Positions 47,356-56,016 of a stretch of DNA of 64,000 nt are shown here, one piece after another. The DNA lies in NCBI RefSeq assembly GCF_038443385.1, contig NZ_CP151726.1, positions 8,742,001 to 8,806,000 of the forward strand. The letters run 5' to 3'. Below the pieces are notes generated by a model. It saw only the letters and a list, made by a program, of their open reading frames with translations. It was not told where the DNA came from and did no database searches. This stretch comes from Stieleria varia (lineage in GTDB: Bacteria; Planctomycetota; Planctomycetia; Pirellulales; Pirellulaceae). Numbering within the stretch: the stretch's first letter is position 1; each line of letters opens with the position of its first letter. The translations under genes were made by a program, and so were the position numbers.

Positions 47356-48093
47356 ATGGGCGCTTCGCAGGGCGACTTCGTAAAGTACCCGCGGACGCCG
47401 CACTTGTTTGGGTCACGCGGGACAGCTGACGACCGGCACCTCGGTCAACGGGAATCCGACGGGTTTCTTAGTGATGATTCTTTGATCGTCGAGGAAAAGA
47501 TCGACGGCACCAACGTCGGCATCCACTTTGCCGACGGACAACTGCTGCTGCAATGCCGCGGGCATTTGATCACCGAAGGCATGCACCCACAGTACGATCT
47601 GTTGAAGCAATGGACGCTGGTCAAACGCGGTGTATTGGAGGAACGACTCGGCGAACAATTCATCTTGTACGGTGAGTGGATGTACGCCAAACATTCGATC
47701 TACTATCGCGAGCTGCCTCATTACTTCTTTGAGTTTGACATCTATGACAAGAACGCCGGTTTGTTTCTGACACTAACGGATCGACTGCAGAGACTCGATG
47801 GATCGGGCATCGAAACCGTCCCCATTGTTCACCGTGGTCAGGTCAAACGCTCCGACTTGGATTCACTCATCGGACCATCAGCGTTTGGCGCGAGGTTCGA
47901 CAATCCGATGACCGGCAGTCAGGACAACCTGATGGAGGGAATCTATCTACGCACCGAGAACGCTGATCGAGTGACCGGCAGGGCAAAATATGTCCGTCCC
48001 GAATTCGTCGAAAAGATCAAACAAAGCACACACTGGCAACAACAGGCGATCACACCGAACGAACTCGTCGATACCGCGGACATTTGGTCATGA
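47356..48093 (+). CDS. RNA ligase (Rnl2-like nucleotidyltransferase)
   Basis: 245 residues from the ATG at 47356, with GAGGAT ten bases before. Motif [14 protein letters not shown] holds the AMP-accepting Lys (K-x-DG-x-N); motif [17 protein letters not shown]; motif IIIa FFEFDIYD; motif [11 protein letters not shown]; motif V RAKYVRP. This is the order of ATP-dependent RNA ligases. It seals RNA 5'-phosphate/3'-OH ends. The next gene overlaps by ATGA and encodes the end-healing enzyme, so the two form an RNA repair pair. A longer frame from 47284 starts in the repeat region and is rejected. Confidence 0.9.
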   Translation: MGASQGDFVKYPRTPHLFGSRGTADDRHLGQRESDGFLSDDSLIVEEKIDGTNVGIHFADGQLLLQCRGHLITEGMHPQYDLLKQWTLVKRGVLEERLGEQFILYGEWMYAKHSIYYRELPHYFFEFDIYDKNAGLFLTLTDRLQRLDGSGIETVPIVHRGQVKRSDLDSLIGPSAFGARFDNPMTGSQDNLMEGIYLRTENADRVTGRAKYVRPEFVEKIKQSTHWQQQAITPNELVDTADIWS

Positions 48094-49205
48094 ACTGGAG
48101 TGAACTCACACGACTGAGCCAAGACGAAGTGATCGCTTGGGCGGAGTTGCAACCTTGGTCGCAAGCCATGGCAGAGTGCCAGCAGGATGCGCAATGGCAC
48201 GCCGAAGGAGATGTTTGGACGCACACCAAAATGGTTTGCCAACAGCTTCGCCAACTCGATGAATGGGCATCACTCGATTCGTCCGATAGGCAGTTGTTGC
48301 TGCTGACGGCATTGTTTCATGACGCGGCCAAGCCGGCGACAACGATCTTCGATCCAGAATCTGGGCACCTTCGTTCTCCCCATCATGCAGTCAGGGGCGA
48401 ACACTTGGTTCGCAACGTCCTACGACAGTTGGATTGTCCGCTCGACCATCGCGAACGCGTTTGCTCGTTGGTGCGATATCACGGTCGCCCTGCGTTTCTC
48501 GTGGAGCGTGATGATCCTGCTGGCGAAGTGATTCGCATGTCATGGCTGAGCAATAACCGACTGCTGTATCTGTTCGCACTCGCCGACACACGAGGACGCA
48601 AAACGACATCTGATTCCAGGCCTGAAGAAAATCTTCTCTACTGGAAACTCGTCGCCGAAGAAAACGAGTGCTTGGACCGACCGTATTCCTTTGCCACCGA
48701 CCACGCCAGATATCTGTATTTCAAGCAACCTGAACCCAACCTGCTCTATGTCCCGCACGAGGATTTTGCTTGCTCGGTGACGATGATGTGTGGCCTGCCT
48801 GGTAGTGGCAAAGACACGTGGCTCGCCAAGTATCACCCCGATTTGCCCGTCGTTTCGTTGGACGAGATTCGCAAAGAGTTCAACATCGATCCGACAGACG
48901 ATCAAGGCCGTGTGATCCAAACCGCGACCGAGCGTTGTCGGCAGCACCTGCGATCGGGGACCTCATTCGCCTTCAATGCCACCAACTTGCTACGTCAAAC
49001 ACGGTCCCGCTGGACCGGATTGTTCGCCGACTACAACGCACAGATTCACCTCGTCTACTTGGAACCACCGCTGAGCGTGTTGCTGCGACAAAACCGCAAC
49101 CGTGAGGCGGCAGTCCCCGAAAGCGTCATCCAGAAACTCGCCGCCAAAGTCGAACCACCGACCTGGCTGGAAGGACACACGGTCACACTGTCAACAGCCA
49201 AATGA
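48090..49205 (+). CDS. HD-Pnk: HD phosphoesterase fused to polynucleotide kinase
   Basis: 371 residues from the ATG at 48090 (overlap ATGA with the ligase). N-terminal HD domain: [27 protein letters not shown] (HD), [14 protein letters not shown] and RYHGRP. C-terminal P-loop kinase from about residue 235: [15 protein letters not shown] (Walker A), [27 protein letters not shown] and a LEPP-x-LxxRNxxR lid region. The same architecture was characterised in Runella slithyformis as an enzyme that removes 2',3'-phosphates and adds 5'-phosphate. With the RNA ligase it would heal and seal broken RNA, for instance tRNA cut by toxins. Confidence 0.9.
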   Translation: MNWSELTRLSQDEVIAWAELQPWSQAMAECQQDAQWHAEGDVWTHTKMVCQQLRQLDEWASLDSSDRQLLLLTALFHDAAKPATTIFDPESGHLRSPHHAVRGEHLVRNVLRQLDCPLDHRERVCSLVRYHGRPAFLVERDDPAGEVIRMSWLSNNRLLYLFALADTRGRKTTSDSRPEENLLYWKLVAEENECLDRPYSFATDHARYLYFKQPEPNLLYVPHEDFACSVTMMCGLPGSGKDTWLAKYHPDLPVVSLDEIRKEFNIDPTDDQGRVIQTATERCRQHLRSGTSFAFNATNLLRQTRSRWTGLFADYNAQIHLVYLEPPLSVLLRQNRNREAAVPESVIQKLAAKVEPPTWLEGHTVTLSTAK

Positions 49206-49321
49206 CAGTGTGACACTGCCGCTCTGTGGAGAAATCTTGCCGATTTAGACAGGATTTTTGGCGTGCGCCCATCGCCAATGCCACTCTACAATACGGACAG
49301 GCAGTCTCCGACAATTCCCAG

Positions 49322-49903
49322 ATGCCAGACAATACACCATCAAAACCGACGCGTTTCAGCGACGCATCGCTGCTCGTTCGATTCCAGTCGGGCGAGGACG
49401 ATGCCGCTACGGCCCTGTACACCCGCTACGCACAACGGCTGATGGATTTGGCTGGGCGAAACAGCGGCGACGATCTCTCCACTCGCGTCGACGCGGAGGA
49501 TATCGTCCAGTCAGTGTTTCGGACGTTTTTTCGGCGAGTGTCCGATGGCCACTACATGATCCCCGAGGGTGAGGAGCTTTGGAAATTGCTGTTGGTAATC
49601 GCCCTGAACAAAGTGCGTTTGATCGCGGAACGTCACCGCACCATCAAGCGTGATGTCAGCAAGACCCAATTGTTGGGCGACCACGATCTCGGTCAGTCGG
49701 CAGACGCGAGTGATGTGCTGCGTCTGACGATCGAAGACGTTTTAGAGACACTCCCCGAACTTCATCGCGAGGTCGCTCGTTACCGTATCGATGGATACGA
49801 GATCGACGAAATTGCTTCGCGAGTTTCCACTTCACGACGCAGCGTCGAACGCATCCTGCAGTCCTTCCGCGCACGCCTCCGGACTAAGTTGGATATCGAG
49901 TGA
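49322..49903 (+). CDS. ECF-type sigma factor
   Basis: 193 residues from the ATG at 49322 (MPDNTPSKPTRFSDASLLVRFQSGEDDAATALYTRYAQRLMDLAGR). Region 2: DAEDIVQSVFRTFFRRV; region 4: LPELHREVARYRIDGYEIDEIASRVSTSRRSVERILQSFRARLR, a helix-turn-helix. This is the planctomycete ECF class found beside Ser/Thr kinases. The stop codon overlaps the GTG of the kinase gene (GTGA), so expression is coupled. It probably responds to the kinase downstream. Confidence 0.9.
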   Translation: MPDNTPSKPTRFSDASLLVRFQSGEDDAATALYTRYAQRLMDLAGRNSGDDLSTRVDAEDIVQSVFRTFFRRVSDGHYMIPEGEELWKLLLVIALNKVRLIAERHRTIKRDVSKTQLLGDHDLGQSADASDVLRLTIEDVLETLPELHREVARYRIDGYEIDEIASRVSTSRRSVERILQSFRARLRTKLDIE

Positions 49904-52900
49904 TTGACAAGCGATACACGATTACCACCGACGCAAGCAGCGAAGTCGAAGAACTGCTGGCTCGCTTTGAGCGTGATCGGTCGCAGGATGTCGTTGACTT
50001 AAGCGACTATCTTCTCCCCGACGACGACCCCGCGCACAGCGCAGTGGTCACCGAGCTTTGCCGGATCGACATGGAGCGTGCCTTTGAGGAGGGAAAGAAT
50101 TCGCAGGCGTCAATCTACACGGAATCGTTTCCGGAGGTTTTTTGCGATGAAACACACCGCACTCAATTGGTTTTTGAAGAGTATCGTTTGCGACGACGAG
50201 CGGGCGAAGATATCGATCCGATGGAGATTGCGGGTCGCTACGGCATTGATGGGTCACGTTGGCCAAAGTTGAAATTGGGCAGCGGTGAATCCGGTAGGGC
50301 AATGTCGACGACTCGCCGGTTCCGAAAAGAAGATTTGGCGGTTCAGAGCGTCAAGTATCCGCGTACAGGAGACATTTTCGCCGGCTATCCACTTGGAGAG
50401 CGATTGGGCGAGGGCGCTTTCTCCCGCGTGTTTCTCGCCCGGCAACCCGACTTGGCAAGTCGCCCCGTCGTGCTGAAAGTGACGCCGATGGCGACGGACG
50501 AATCAGATCGTTTGGCGCGCCTCCAGCACACTCACATCATTCCGGTCTACTCCGTGCATCGCGAAGGCGACTTGTCATGCATTTGCATGCCATTTCTTGG
50601 AGCAACGACGCTCGCAGACTTATCACAACTGAGCGAACGATGGGCTTCACTCGACGGACCAGCGATCGAATTGGTTTCGACGATCGTTGATCGACGCCGA
50701 TCGACAATCAGCATGGTCCAGGGAAACCCATCACCCGCCTCAGCGGTCGACGAATCTGGCGAACCCGACGAAACGGAGACCTCGCACGAGGGCGTCGGAT
50801 TGGAGCAGTACGCGAAACTTGGTTACGTGGATGCTCTACTGCGTATTGTGACCGGAGCAGCCGAAGGCCTTGCGCACGCCCACCAAAGAGGAATCATTCA
50901 CAGAGACCTCAAGCCCGCCAACATTCTTGTTGGTGATGACGGCAACGCACTCTTGTTGGACTTTAACCTCGCGACCGCTAGTTACGAACCAAAGACAAAA
51001 ATAGTCGGCGGAACACTGCCGTATATGTCACCACAACAGCTTGCGGCTCTCGAAAACGGCCACCCTCCCGACGCCCGCGACGACGTGTTTTCGATGGGTG
51101 TGATTCTGTACGAATTACTGACTGGCCATCTCCCCTTTGATTGCCCGAGAGCAGGTGAGGAGTTTGAACTATCACGCGTGATTGCGGACCGGCGTCGAAG
51201 TCCACGTGAGGTGCATTCTCGCAACAAACATGTCTCGGTAGGATTGTCCGATATCATCAGCAGGTGCGTTGCTCCTGATCGTGAAGACCGATACGGCGAC
51301 GCAACTGAACTGCTGGAGGACCTGAACTGTCATCGACAAAACCTACCATTGCTGCACGCCCCGAATCGTTCGATCCGAGAGCGTTTGACGAAATGGTCGG
51401 CGCGGCATCCAAGCATCACATCGGCATCATTCGCTGGCAGTTTGGCCGCGTTATTGCTGGTGGCTTGTGTGTTCTTGATTTACCAGCGGGGGCAAAAGAT
51501 TGCTCGGTTTGACGCAAAGTTCCAGTGGCAAGATTTTCAAAATGAAGCGACCGTTGCGATCACGGCGTTGTCGAGTCCTGGGCGTGAGTCGGAGTTACTG
51601 CTAGATGGCGTCGGCCACGCGAGGCAGCTTGTAAACCACTGGATCGATCCCGCCACCCTGGACTGGAACTCAGAAGCTCTCGCGAACCACTTGGAACACG
51701 AATCCCGCGTTCAACTCAGTCAGCAAGTTTCGCGCTTGGCCTACTTGATGGCTGACGCCGAAACAGACATTGGCATACGATCGGGAGCGAAATCAAGAGT
51801 TTCGCATAGGGAAAGTGCGTTGAAGTGGAATCGCGTTGCCGCTGCATTTGACTCTCGAATGTCCCACATGTTGAATGAGCAGGACTTACGAATCAGACAG
51901 CTTTTCGAAGGTGGTCCTTCGGACCTGAGCATCACTGAGATCAAACCCAACTCTTCTGATCTGCGTTTGTTGGCAGCGAGCCGATCAACCGACGCGGCCA
52001 CCTTGCGAGAACTGGCAAACGCTCAGTTGAGCAATGAACCGACAAACGTCGCCCTTTGGTTCTATCGCGCGATCGCTAACGCCCGACTCGGCGACTGGAA
52101 CAGCGCGGTTGCGAGTATGGACGCATGCAACTCGCTGCAGCCTCGATCGTTGACCATCCTCTTTAATCGAGGGCTATTCCACCTAAGTGCCGGAGATGCA
52201 CGAGCAGCAATTGGCGATTTCACCGAGTGTGTCGCAATCAAGCCAGACATGCTGACCGCTCGATTCAATCGTGCGGTCGCAGCCGAGCAGATGGGTCAAT
52301 ATCAGCTTGCACTGGATGACTTGAATGCCGTGTTGGAATCTGATCGAGCCACAACACGGATGGTCTTGATGCGTCGCAGGATTCACCAAACACTTGGCAA
52401 CGATGTTGCTGCTCAAGCGGATTTATTGACAGCCATGTCCATCCCGCCTCGTGACGCCAATGATTGGGTCGCGAGGGGAGTGGCTCGTTTGGACAAAGAA
52501 CCAAAACGAGCGATTGAGGATTTCCTGTCTGCCCTGAAGATCGATCCAAGCCACTTCGACGCACTGCAAAACGTCGCTCACGTTTACGCTGAACGTCTGA
52601 ATGAACCGAGACAAGCACTTCCGTATCTCGATCGGCTTGTGTCGGCGTGGCCCTCAAAGGCATCTCCCGTTTCGTCACGGGGAATCATTCACGCCAGGCT
52701 AGCGGCTTTGGATTCTGCGATTGCCGATGCAAAGGCGGCGGAAGCGTTGGAACCGGGTCCAAGGGAACAGTTGCAGATTGCGGGAATCTACGCGATCTCA
52801 CAAGCGGGAATCAATAACACGGAGAACGTGCTGCCCAGAGATGAAGCCAACACTTTGGCGATCCGCTGGCTCGGACGTGCATTGAGAAACGACCCATCGC

Positions 52901-53028
52901 TCGCCAAGATCGCAAGCGTTGATGTTGACCTCGCCAGTTTGCGAAGAGAAACGGTCTTTCGCCGACTGGTTGGCAGCGCAATGACGCTGCAGTCGAGCGA
53001 TAAAGAGCAGGTGCGCGATCCACGATAA
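49900..53028 (+). CDS. Membrane Ser/Thr protein kinase with TPR region
   Basis: 1042 residues starting at GTG. Kinase domain about 160-480: G-loop GERLGEGAFSRVF (165), VVLKVTP (Lys), IIHRDLKPANILV (333), LLLDFNLA (353; DFN in place of DFG), GTLPYMSPQQL, and DDVFSMGVILYELLTG. One membrane helix at about 506-527 (SFAGSLAALLLVACVFLIY). The extracytoplasmic part from about 690 has several TPR-like helices (NVALWFYRAIANARLGDWNSAVASMDACNSLQPRS; GDARAAIGDFTECVAIKPDMLTARFNRAVAAEQMGQY). With the coupled ECF gene it likely forms a transmembrane signal pathway. Confidence 0.9.
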   Translation: MIDKRYTITTDASSEVEELLARFERDRSQDVVDLSDYLLPDDDPAHSAVVTELCRIDMERAFEEGKNSQASIYTESFPEVFCDETHRTQLVFEEYRLRRRAGEDIDPMEIAGRYGIDGSRWPKLKLGSGESGRAMSTTRRFRKEDLAVQSVKYPRTGDIFAGYPLGERLGEGAFSRVFLARQPDLASRPVVLKVTPMATDESDRLARLQHTHIIPVYSVHREGDLSCICMPFLGATTLADLSQLSERWASLDGPAIELVSTIVDRRRSTISMVQGNPSPASAVDESGEPDETETSHEGVGLEQYAKLGYVDALLRIVTGAAEGLAHAHQRGIIHRDLKPANILVGDDGNALLLDFNLATASYEPKTKIVGGTLPYMSPQQLAALENGHPPDARDDVFSMGVILYELLTGHLPFDCPRAGEEFELSRVIADRRRSPREVHSRNKHVSVGLSDIISRCVAPDREDRYGDATELLEDLNCHRQNLPLLHAPNRSIRERLTKWSARHPSITSASFAGSLAALLLVACVFLIYQRGQKIARFDAKFQWQDFQNEATVAITALSSPGRESELLLDGVGHARQLVNHWIDPATLDWNSEALANHLEHESRVQLSQQVSRLAYLMADAETDIGIRSGAKSRVSHRESALKWNRVAAAFDSRMSHMLNEQDLRIRQLFEGGPSDLSITEIKPNSSDLRLLAASRSTDAATLRELANAQLSNEPTNVALWFYRAIANARLGDWNSAVASMDACNSLQPRSLTILFNRGLFHLSAGDARAAIGDFTECVAIKPDMLTARFNRAVAAEQMGQYQLALDDLNAVLESDRATTRMVLMRRRIHQTLGNDVAAQADLLTAMSIPPRDANDWVARGVARLDKEPKRAIEDFLSALKIDPSHFDALQNVAHVYAERLNEPRQALPYLDRLVSAWPSKASPVSSRGIIHARLAALDSAIADAKAAEALEPGPREQLQIAGIYAISQAGINNTENVLPRDEANTLAIRWLGRALRNDPSLAKIASVDVDLASLRRETVFRRLVGSAMTLQSSDKEQVRDPR

Positions 53029-53100
53029 GTGAATTCAGCCGCACCGAACCAGGAGCCGGTGCCACGCATGAGTTCCGATCTTAGGCTAGCGATTGGTCCA

Positions 53101-55440
53101 TCAAAAAAGCATCCCAATCGCTGCATCGCTTGCCTTGATCCGCTCGGCTTGCCATGTCCCGTCCAAGGTCCCGTTGGGTGCTTTGACGGGCGGAGCAACC
53201 GCCGATACAAACTCTGATTCCAAAGCCATCCTTGCTTGTAGCATGGCATTGATCACCATCAATGCATCTCCGGCAGTGACAGTGAAATCACCGTTCACAT
53301 CCGCAAAAGCGCCGACAGAGGCGTTGGTGACCACGATCGTTCGGCCTGCACTGCGCCCCAGCAAATTGATGATGATCAATGCGTCTTGGGCCGTGACCAT
53401 GTCGTTGCCACTGACGTCAAAAATATTGCTCAGATTCTGCCAAGGGCTGGCCGCTGGATTGGTCGGAGTTGGATTGGTTGGAGTTGGATTGGTCGGAGTT
53501 GGATTGGTTGGTGTTGGATTGGTTGGTGTTGGGTTGGTTGGAGTCGGGTTGGTTGGAGTTGGATTGGTTGGAGTTGGATTGGTTGGAGTTGGATTGGTTG
53601 GAGTTGGGTTGGTTGGTGTTGGATTGGTTGGAGTTGGGTTGGTGGGTGTTGGATTGGTTGGTGTCGGGTTGGTTGGAGTTGTTGGATAGGTGGGAACAGC
53701 GATGCAGGCTTCTGTGTAGAACTCCCACCACAAGGGATCTTGCACCTGAACCCATTCAAAATCTTGAACTCCATAGTCACTGCAGCCAAAACCATACTCC
53801 CACCACCATGGATAGTTCATTACGTAGGTTTGCTCGGTGATTGTCGGAAGCTCTGGATAGATCGGCGTATAGATGTAGCAGTAATCTGGGTTCGAACCGG
53901 GTTCTGAGCATGGCACATAAGGCTGATTGGTTGGGTTGGCCACACCGGGTCCCACGTCAATCGAAACCTCATCGATAAAAACACTCAGTTGGACTTCACC
54001 CAGCGGTTCGAGTGACGACGCGGCGTAGTGAATCGTATATTGGCCGGAGTCCAGAAAAGTCACCGGAGCGGATCTTGCCTCTCCTGGACGCAGAGCCACT
54101 TGAGTGACCACATTCTCATTGGAATCCAACACAGTGACCGAAACAAAGGCGTCGCTATTTGATGTTCCCTTGTATTCTGAGTTGTCGACGTGCAAATGAA
54201 TGAGGCGTGAGGAGTCGACATTGAACGCTTGTTTCCAGGCCTTGTTCTCGTCGTCCAACATGACCTCGCTTACCTGCCGCGACATTTGCAATTCGGGTGT
54301 GAAATCAGCCACCAAGTTGAATTCGCCCACCGATGCATGAGCCGAGACCGTGGGATTTACCACGACATAATAGGCATCTTTGCTGTTGACTCCAAACGCT
54401 TGGACAACCACGCTTCCTTGTCCATGGTGCAACGCTTGCGATTGCACACGTCGGCCATTGGCGTCCATGATGACAATCTCTGTCGACGATTGAACTGTCC
54501 CCAACGATTGCAATGATACATGCAGGTTTTCGAGACCTTCTGCTTCAGGCCCGGTTGGAGTCAAACGATACACCAAGGGTGGTGACGAAGGGGAAATCAT
54601 TTGATTGGTGCTGTAGCGAATGCTATTCCCAATACTTGGAGCCAAACTTTCAGCGTTTGTCAGATCGAACGAAACGGATGAGCTACCGGAGTCCCCTGTG
54701 TTCGCCGCGTGTGTTGCCTGAAGCTCACTCGTGCCATCGCCGTGCAGATGGTCGAACCCGCTTTCTTCAAATTCAATTCCCGCGTAGATCGTTTGCAGCT
54801 GCTGGATGTCATCGGTGGTCGGCGACAGCACATCGTGGACACCGTGAACAAACATTGCGGACGCGGGATCATCTGCATGCCCTAATCCGAGTACGTGACC
54901 GAATTCGTGCAGCGCCACCGCGAAGACATCTTGTAGATTGCTCCATGGTGCGTCCGAGTTGATCAAGATGTCGCCAGCCCAAGAACCCTGGACCATCGCA
55001 CTATGTGGGATGGACGTTGCATAAACGTTTTGAGAAAGGGGAATGGCGGCAATCCGAATATCGCCAAAACGGGCATCACCCTGTGTGGGGCCAGCGACTC
55101 CAAAGCGACTCCCCGAATCGGGCACCTCATGGATGGTCGCATTGAGCGGCTCTAACCAGGCGTTGAATGCGGCATCAAATTGTTCCTTCCAGAGGCTGGG
55201 GGCACCGAGCAAATCGAGCTTCTCGAATAGGCGACTGTCTTGATTCGCGACGCTGGTACCGTCTGGAGCAAAGCTGTATGTCAATCCACCGGGATCAAAC
55301 CAAGGCAGCGGGTCTGCAATACCGAGTCCTGCACCGTCGAAGGCAAGCCGTGTACACAGACGTTCCACACACAGATCGCGTCTTTGCGTCTGCCGACGTG
55401 CCTTCTTAATCGTGCTGCGTCGAATCATGTGGTCTGTCAA
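53101..55440 (-). CDS. Secreted matrixin-like metalloprotease with PTN-repeat linker and dockerin
   Basis: 779 residues. The N-terminus (QRRDLCVERLCTRLAFDGAG) resembles the planctomycete export tag. Metzincin zinc site VALHEFGHVLGLGH at about residue 173 with Met-turn region ASAMFVHG. Pre-peptidase C-terminal-like beta domains follow. Residues about 583-661 are (PTNPT)n, roughly 15 units. A C-terminal dockerin-like domain has two Ca-binding loops: DVSGNDMVTAQDALIIINLL and DVNGDFTVTAGDALMVINAM. Predicted extracellular. The alternative ATG at 55428 (MIRRSTIKK) is possible. Confidence 0.85.
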   Translation of the reverse strand: MTDHMIRRSTIKKARRQTQRRDLCVERLCTRLAFDGAGLGIADPLPWFDPGGLTYSFAPDGTSVANQDSRLFEKLDLLGAPSLWKEQFDAAFNAWLEPLNATIHEVPDSGSRFGVAGPTQGDARFGDIRIAAIPLSQNVYATSIPHSAMVQGSWAGDILINSDAPWSNLQDVFAVALHEFGHVLGLGHADDPASAMFVHGVHDVLSPTTDDIQQLQTIYAGIEFEESGFDHLHGDGTSELQATHAANTGDSGSSSVSFDLTNAESLAPSIGNSIRYSTNQMISPSSPPLVYRLTPTGPEAEGLENLHVSLQSLGTVQSSTEIVIMDANGRRVQSQALHHGQGSVVVQAFGVNSKDAYYVVVNPTVSAHASVGEFNLVADFTPELQMSRQVSEVMLDDENKAWKQAFNVDSSRLIHLHVDNSEYKGTSNSDAFVSVTVLDSNENVVTQVALRPGEARSAPVTFLDSGQYTIHYAASSLEPLGEVQLSVFIDEVSIDVGPGVANPTNQPYVPCSEPGSNPDYCYIYTPIYPELPTITEQTYVMNYPWWWEYGFGCSDYGVQDFEWVQVQDPLWWEFYTEACIAVPTYPTTPTNPTPTNPTPTNPTPTNPTPTNPTPTNPTPTNPTPTNPTPTNPTPTNPTPTNPTPTNPTPTNPTPTNPTPTNPAASPWQNLSNIFDVSGNDMVTAQDALIIINLLGRSAGRTIVVTNASVGAFADVNGDFTVTAGDALMVINAMLQARMALESEFVSAVAPPVKAPNGTLDGTWQAERIKASDAAIGMLF
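53457..53685. repeat. 15-bp minisatellite inside the protease gene
   Basis: About 15 tandem units of GGTTGGAGTTGGATT with third-position variants (AGTT, TGTT, AGTC), encoding PTNPT on the minus strand. Length change by slippage would keep the frame. Confidence 0.95.
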
Positions 55441-56016
55441 CCGTTCACGGGCTTCCTAAATCTCAAACGCGAAAGCCCTTTTGCGTCTGTTTTTTCATGA
55501 CAAATTGTCTTCGGGAGGGTTTGCCGGGTCAACCGTTTTCCACTTGCGAATCGCTAGCTCAACATGAATGTTCAGGGCCTGCAGTCTGATGCGGATCGCA
55601 AATTGACATCAAGGAGATGCTGCCAAACACCCACCACAGGCAAGAGCAGGATTGGCACCCTCTATCCGCCAGGAATTCTCATAGATCTCCTGCGTTTGGG
55701 ACAGGGCTCTGCACCCTCAGACGCGTCAACGCCGCTGATAATTGGTGGCCAAATCCTATCAACGAGATCGACTCGCCGTTGCGTTTCTAAACGAAAACTA
55801 ATGGAAAACGACGATGAGCGAGGGCGACGTCGGGGTCAGCTGGGGCGACTCCCTTGGTCAGCCTTTGCGATTGAGGCAAAGTTTCAAAAAACTGCGGAAA
55901 TGTTGGCGGATCGAGAATCGGGATCCAACTCTCTTGGTCATTGCGGGACTTCGGTGATCTCTCGGATGCCCCTGTTTATTGTCCACTTCGCTTCTCTCCA
56001 GCCAGAACCCAAATCC
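55441..56016. other. Divergent spacer before the giant secreted protein
   Basis: 576 bp. The plus-strand frame of the downstream gene is open back to 55564 but lacks protein-like features before 56017. No promoter motif is clear. AAGCCCTTTTGCGTCTGTTT near 55475 is T-rich and could be a terminator or promoter part. Confidence 0.4.

Noticed and set aside
53457..53685. A possible CRISPR-like array
   Set aside because: The repeats are contiguous, have no spacers, and encode PTNPT in frame inside a protease gene.
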